In this document: positions 31,572 through 34,959 of the stretch, one piece after another
How the letters are laid out: every line of letters starts with the position of its first letter
Position numbering within the stretch: position 1 is the first letter of the stretch
NCBI GenBank assembly: GCA_017471045.1
Contig: JAFUWZ010000040.1
Span: 1 to 34,959, forward strand
Length of the DNA: 34,959 bases
Origin: Bacteroidales bacterium
GTDB taxonomy: Bacteria; Bacteroidota; Bacteroidia; Bacteroidales; UBA932
Direction of reading: 5' to 3'
The notes under the pieces: model-generated
The model's input: the letters and a program-made list of their open reading frames with translations, nothing else
What the model was told of the DNA's origin: nothing
Database searches by the model: none
Program-made: the position numbers and the translations under genes

Positions 31572-34500
31572 AAGAACCGATATCAAGAAAGTGATGGTCA
31601 TCGGCTCCGGCCCGATCGTCATCGGCCAGGCCGCCGAATTCGACTACGCCGACACCCAGGCCTGCCTTGCGCTCAAGGAGGAAGGCTACGAAGTGATCCT
31701 GGTCAACTCCAACCCGGCCACCATCATGACCGACACGCACATCGCGGACAAGGTCTACATGGAGCCCCTCAAACTCGAATACATCGCCAAGATCATCCGT
31801 TACGAGCGGCCCGACGCCCTCGTGCCGGGCCTCGGCGGGCAGACCGGCCTCAACCTCGCCGTCCAGCTGGCCCGCAAAGGCGTCCTCGAGGAGTGCGGCG
31901 TCGAGATCCTCGGCACCTCCTTCCACGGCATCGAGAAGGCCGAAGACCGCGAACTCTTCAAGGAGCTCTGCATGGGGATCGGCGAGCCCGTCATCCCTTC
32001 GGAAATCTGCTACGACGTCGAGAACGGCGCGCGCATCGCCGCCGAGATCGGCTACCCCGTCATCCTGCGGCCGGCCTTCACGCTCGGCGGTACGGGCGGC
32101 GGTTTCGCCGACAACGAGGAGCAGCTCCGCGACCTGATGCGGAACGCCCTCGCCCTCTCCCCCGTCCACCAGGTACTCGTCGAGAAGAGCATCAAGGGCT
32201 ACAAGGAGATCGAGTTCGAAGTGATGCGCGACCACAACGACACCGCCATCGCCATCTGTTCGATGGAAAACATCGATCCGGTCGGCGTCCACACGGGCGA
32301 CTCGATGGTCGTCGCACCCGCCCAGACCCTGACGGACAAGGAATACCAGATGCTGCGCGACAGCGCTCTCAAGCTGATCCGGGCCCTGGAGATCGAAGGC
32401 GGCTGCAACGTCCAGTTCGCCCTCGATCCCCTTTCTTTCAAGTATTATATCATCGAGGTCAACCCGCGCGTATCGCGCTCCTCGGCCCTGGCGTCCAAGG
32501 CCAGCGGTTTCCCGATCGCCCGCGTCACCGCCAAGATCGCGGTCGGCCTGACCCTCGACGAGATCCAGATCGCCGGGGCGCCGGCCTGCTGCGAGCCGGC
32601 CATCGACTACGTCGTCACGAAGGTCGCCCGCTTCCCCTTCGACAAATTCAGCGAAGCGTCCAACGAGCTCGGTACGCAGATGAAGGCGACGGGCGAAGTG
32701 ATGAGCATCGGCCGCACCCTCGAGGAGAGCATCCTCAAGGCGATGCGCTCCCTCGAAGCGGGCTGCTGCCACATCCACAAGAAGAGATTCGACGACTGGA
32801 CGCAGGAGGCCCTGCTCGACTACATCAGCACCCCGACTGACGACCGCATCCACGCCATCGCCCAGCTGCTGCGCCTGAGGATCGACCTGACGCGCATCTA
32901 CGACCGCACCAAGATCGACCTCCTCTTCCTCGAGAAAATCTACAACATCGTCCGGATGGAGCGCCGCGTCAAGGCCGCGCCGCAGGATGAAGCCGTCCTG
33001 CGGGAAGCCAAGCGCATGGGCTTCGGCGACCGCTTCATCGCGCAGCTCTGGGGCTGCAGCGAGGAGGATGTCATCCGCTTCCGCCGCGACAAAGGCATCC
33101 GGCCGGTCTACAAGATGATCGACTCCTGCTCCGCCGAGCACGACACCTATGTGCCCTATTTCTACTCGACCTACGAGCAGGAAAACGAATCCGTCCGCAG
33201 CCATCGCCGCAAGATCCTGGTGCTCGGATCCGGCCCGATCCGCATCGGACAGGGCGTGGAGTTCGACTACTCCACCGTCCACGCGATCTGGGCCATCCGC
33301 GAGGCCGGCTACGAAGCGATCATCATCAACAACAATCCCGAGACCGTCTCGACCGACTACACCATTTCCGACAAGCTCTATTTCGAGCCCCTCACGCCCG
33401 AGGACGTCATGAACGTGATCGACCTCGAGCAGCCGGAAGGCGTGATCGTGACCCTCGGCGGCCAGACGGCCATCAACCTGGCGGCCCCGCTGGAGCAGTT
33501 CGGCGTCCCGCTGATCGGCACCGGCCTGCAGGCCATCGACAACGCCGAAGACCGTAAACGCTTCGAGCAGATCCTGCGCCGGACCGGCATCCCGCAGCCG
33601 CGGGCCAAGGCCGTCACCAACGTCGAGGACGGCGTGCGGGCGGCCGAGGAGATCGGCTATCCCGTCCTCGTGCGGCCCAGTTTCGTGCTCGGCGGCCGCG
33701 CGATGATGATCGTCGGCAACGAGGAGACCCTGCGCCACTACCTCCACAACGCCGTGGAGATCAACGAGAACTCCCCGGTCCTCGTGGACAAGTACATCAT
33801 GGGCAAGGAGACGGAGGTCGATGCCATCTGCGACGGGGAGGACGTATTCATTCCTGCCATCATGGAGCACGTCGAGCGCACCGGCATCCACTCCGGCGAC
33901 AGCATCAGCGTCTATCCTTCCTTCAGCCTCAGCGACAAGGTCAAGCAGGAGATCATCCGCGACACCGTCCAGCTGGGCCGCGCCATCGGCATCAAGGGCC
34001 TGTACAACATCCAGTTCATCGTGGACGAGCACGAGGACGTCTATGTGATCGAGGTCAATCCGCGCTCCTCGCGCACCGTGCCCTTCATCTCCAAGTCCAC
34101 CGGCATCCCGATGGCCAAGATCGCCACACGCGTGATGCTCGGACACACGCTCAAGGAGCAGGGCATCACCGAGGTCTGTTTCCCGGAGCGCAAGCGCCAC
34201 TTCGTCAAGACGCCGGCTTTCTCCTTCGGCAAAATCAAGGGGATCGACACCTACCTCTCGCCCGAGATGAAATCCACCGGCGAGGCCATCGGCTACGACG
34301 ACAGCCTCAACCGCGCACTATATAAGTCGTTGCAGGCCTCGGGCATGACGATCCGCAGCTACGGCACCGTCTTCGTCACCCTCGCCGACCGCTACAAGGC
34401 CGAGGCCCTGCCCCTGATCTGTCGTTTCTACAACCTCGGCTTCAACATCGAGGCGACGCGCGGCACGGCGGCCTTCCTCCGGGAGCACGGGATCAAGACC

Positions 34501-34752
34501 CGCACCCTGCACAAGATCAGCGAGGGCAGCGACGACATACCGAACGCCCTGCGCAAGGGTCACGTCAGCTACGTGATCAACAAGATCGACCTCAATCAGA
34601 AGAGCAGCCATCTGGACGGCTACGAAATCCGTCGCACGGCCGTGGAGAACAATGTCACGATCTTCACCGCCCTGGAGACCGTCGGCGTGCTGCTGGACGT
34701 CCTGGAGGAAATCACCCTCGGCATCTCGACCATCGACGAAGAGTACAAATAG
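31564..34752 (+). CDS. carB: Carbamoyl-phosphate synthase large subunit
   Basis: This 1062-residue cytoplasmic enzyme makes carbamoyl phosphate from bicarbonate, ammonia and two ATP, feeding pyrimidine and arginine synthesis. It shows the expected internal duplication: VMVIGSGPIVIGQAAEFDYA near the N-terminus and ILVLGSGPIRIGQGVEFDYS near residue 552. Each half has an ATP-grasp domain, with FTLGGTGGGFADNEEQL in the first and FVLGGRAMMIVGNEE in the second. The C-terminal allosteric domain contains GFNIEATRGTAAFLREHGIK. Length and motifs are normal, so synthetase activity should be intact. Given the altered CarA, ammonia would have to enter from solution. Confidence 0.97.
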   Translation: MPRRTDIKKVMVIGSGPIVIGQAAEFDYADTQACLALKEEGYEVILVNSNPATIMTDTHIADKVYMEPLKLEYIAKIIRYERPDALVPGLGGQTGLNLAVQLARKGVLEECGVEILGTSFHGIEKAEDRELFKELCMGIGEPVIPSEICYDVENGARIAAEIGYPVILRPAFTLGGTGGGFADNEEQLRDLMRNALALSPVHQVLVEKSIKGYKEIEFEVMRDHNDTAIAICSMENIDPVGVHTGDSMVVAPAQTLTDKEYQMLRDSALKLIRALEIEGGCNVQFALDPLSFKYYIIEVNPRVSRSSALASKASGFPIARVTAKIAVGLTLDEIQIAGAPACCEPAIDYVVTKVARFPFDKFSEASNELGTQMKATGEVMSIGRTLEESILKAMRSLEAGCCHIHKKRFDDWTQEALLDYISTPTDDRIHAIAQLLRLRIDLTRIYDRTKIDLLFLEKIYNIVRMERRVKAAPQDEAVLREAKRMGFGDRFIAQLWGCSEEDVIRFRRDKGIRPVYKMIDSCSAEHDTYVPYFYSTYEQENESVRSHRRKILVLGSGPIRIGQGVEFDYSTVHAIWAIREAGYEAIIINNNPETVSTDYTISDKLYFEPLTPEDVMNVIDLEQPEGVIVTLGGQTAINLAAPLEQFGVPLIGTGLQAIDNAEDRKRFEQILRRTGIPQPRAKAVTNVEDGVRAAEEIGYPVLVRPSFVLGGRAMMIVGNEETLRHYLHNAVEINENSPVLVDKYIMGKETEVDAICDGEDVFIPAIMEHVERTGIHSGDSISVYPSFSLSDKVKQEIIRDTVQLGRAIGIKGLYNIQFIVDEHEDVYVIEVNPRSSRTVPFISKSTGIPMAKIATRVMLGHTLKEQGITEVCFPERKRHFVKTPAFSFGKIKGIDTYLSPEMKSTGEAIGYDDSLNRALYKSLQASGMTIRSYGTVFVTLADRYKAEALPLICRFYNLGFNIEATRGTAAFLREHGIKTRTLHKISEGSDDIPNALRKGHVSYVINKIDLNQKSSHLDGYEIRRTAVENNVTIFTALETVGVLLDVLEEITLGISTIDEEYK

Positions 34753-34959
34753 ATGGACAGAAAGTTTTATACTATCGCCGAAAACGCGCCGATCGCCCCC
34801 AAGACCTATCGCCTGGTCCTGGAGGGCGAGAGCGCCGCGGACGGCGAATTCGTGGGCCTCGACGTCCCGGGCTTCTTCCTGCGCCGGCCCTTGTCGGTCT
34901 GCGCGCGCAGCGACAAGGGGATCACCCGGATATACAAGGTAGTGGGGGCCGGCCCCGAA
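34753..34959 (+). CDS. pyrK: Dihydroorotate dehydrogenase electron-transfer subunit, N-terminal part
   Basis: The ATG directly follows the carB stop with no gap, and the frame runs off the window after 69 codons. The start MDRKFYTIAENAPIAPKTYR and the FAD-binding FFLRRPLSVCARSD match the ferredoxin-reductase-like PyrK subunit. PyrK passes electrons from dihydroorotate dehydrogenase PyrD to NAD. The usual C-terminal 2Fe-2S cysteines lie beyond the window. The position after pyrC-carA-carB supports the call and predicts pyrD next. Confidence 0.88.
   Translation, partial: MDRKFYTIAENAPIAPKTYRLVLEGESAADGEFVGLDVPGFFLRRPLSVCARSDKGITRIYKVVGAGPE

Noticed and set aside
31537-34200. 887-codon open frame on the minus strand opposite carB
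   Set aside because: Antisense shadow with extreme Asp/Val/Gly/Ala bias. carB is intact on the plus strand.

Overview
The window looks like a chromosomal segment of a GC-rich, probably uncultured member of the Bacteroidales. The evidence for this is the repeated TAnnTTTG -7 promoter boxes of the Bacteroidetes primary sigma factor, the near absence of Shine-Dalgarno sequences, a short-LID adenylate kinase, a GH130 glycosidase beside an inner-membrane MFS permease, and lipoprotein and outer-membrane type products. The genus is not resolved. No tRNA, rRNA, CRISPR array or intact transposase was found.

Left part, 1-5303 (accessory). A truncated acyltransferase-3 membrane protein diverges from an AraC-type regulator followed by a cupin protein. 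A structured RNA element resembling a compact cobalamin riboswitch comes next, then a hairpin, then a lipoprotein alpha/beta hydrolase with a consensus promoter. From 3641 to 5303 lies a graveyard of gene remnants: an AraC regulator with a frameshift, an N-terminal piece of a DUF4143-type ATPase, and other fragments.

Middle, 5304-17921. This holds a secreted sialidase-like protein with Asp-boxes, a fused hypoxanthine phosphoribosyltransferase-adenylate kinase, a helix-hairpin-helix protein with a probable outer-membrane barrel, and a nitroreductase. A leftward tgt-lptG-dut-murF operon follows, then a nucleoside permease, a large hairpin between convergent genes, and a GH130 phosphorylase/permease pair.

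Right part, 17930-34959 (core nucleotide synthesis). A leftward operon purE-purL-purC-purF-purM-purH-purD-folD diverges from a rightward operon pyrC-carA-carB-pyrK. They share about 285 bp between their start codons. Both promoters have the same architecture: TTTG, 20 nt, TAACTTTG.

The most notable observations are in this right part. (1) The pyrimidine operon has a 24-codon leader ORF with a U-rich end, followed immediately by an intrinsic terminator. This layout closely resembles the UTP-sensitive pyrBI attenuator of enterobacteria. (2) PurF and CarA have both lost the catalytic cysteine of their glutaminase domains, along with neighbouring glutamine-site residues. PurL, in the same locus, keeps a complete Cys-His-Glu triad. 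This suggests that the first step of purine synthesis and carbamoyl phosphate synthesis run on free ammonia. (3) Tgt lacks the three cysteines that normally bind zinc. All functional statements are inferred from sequence alone.
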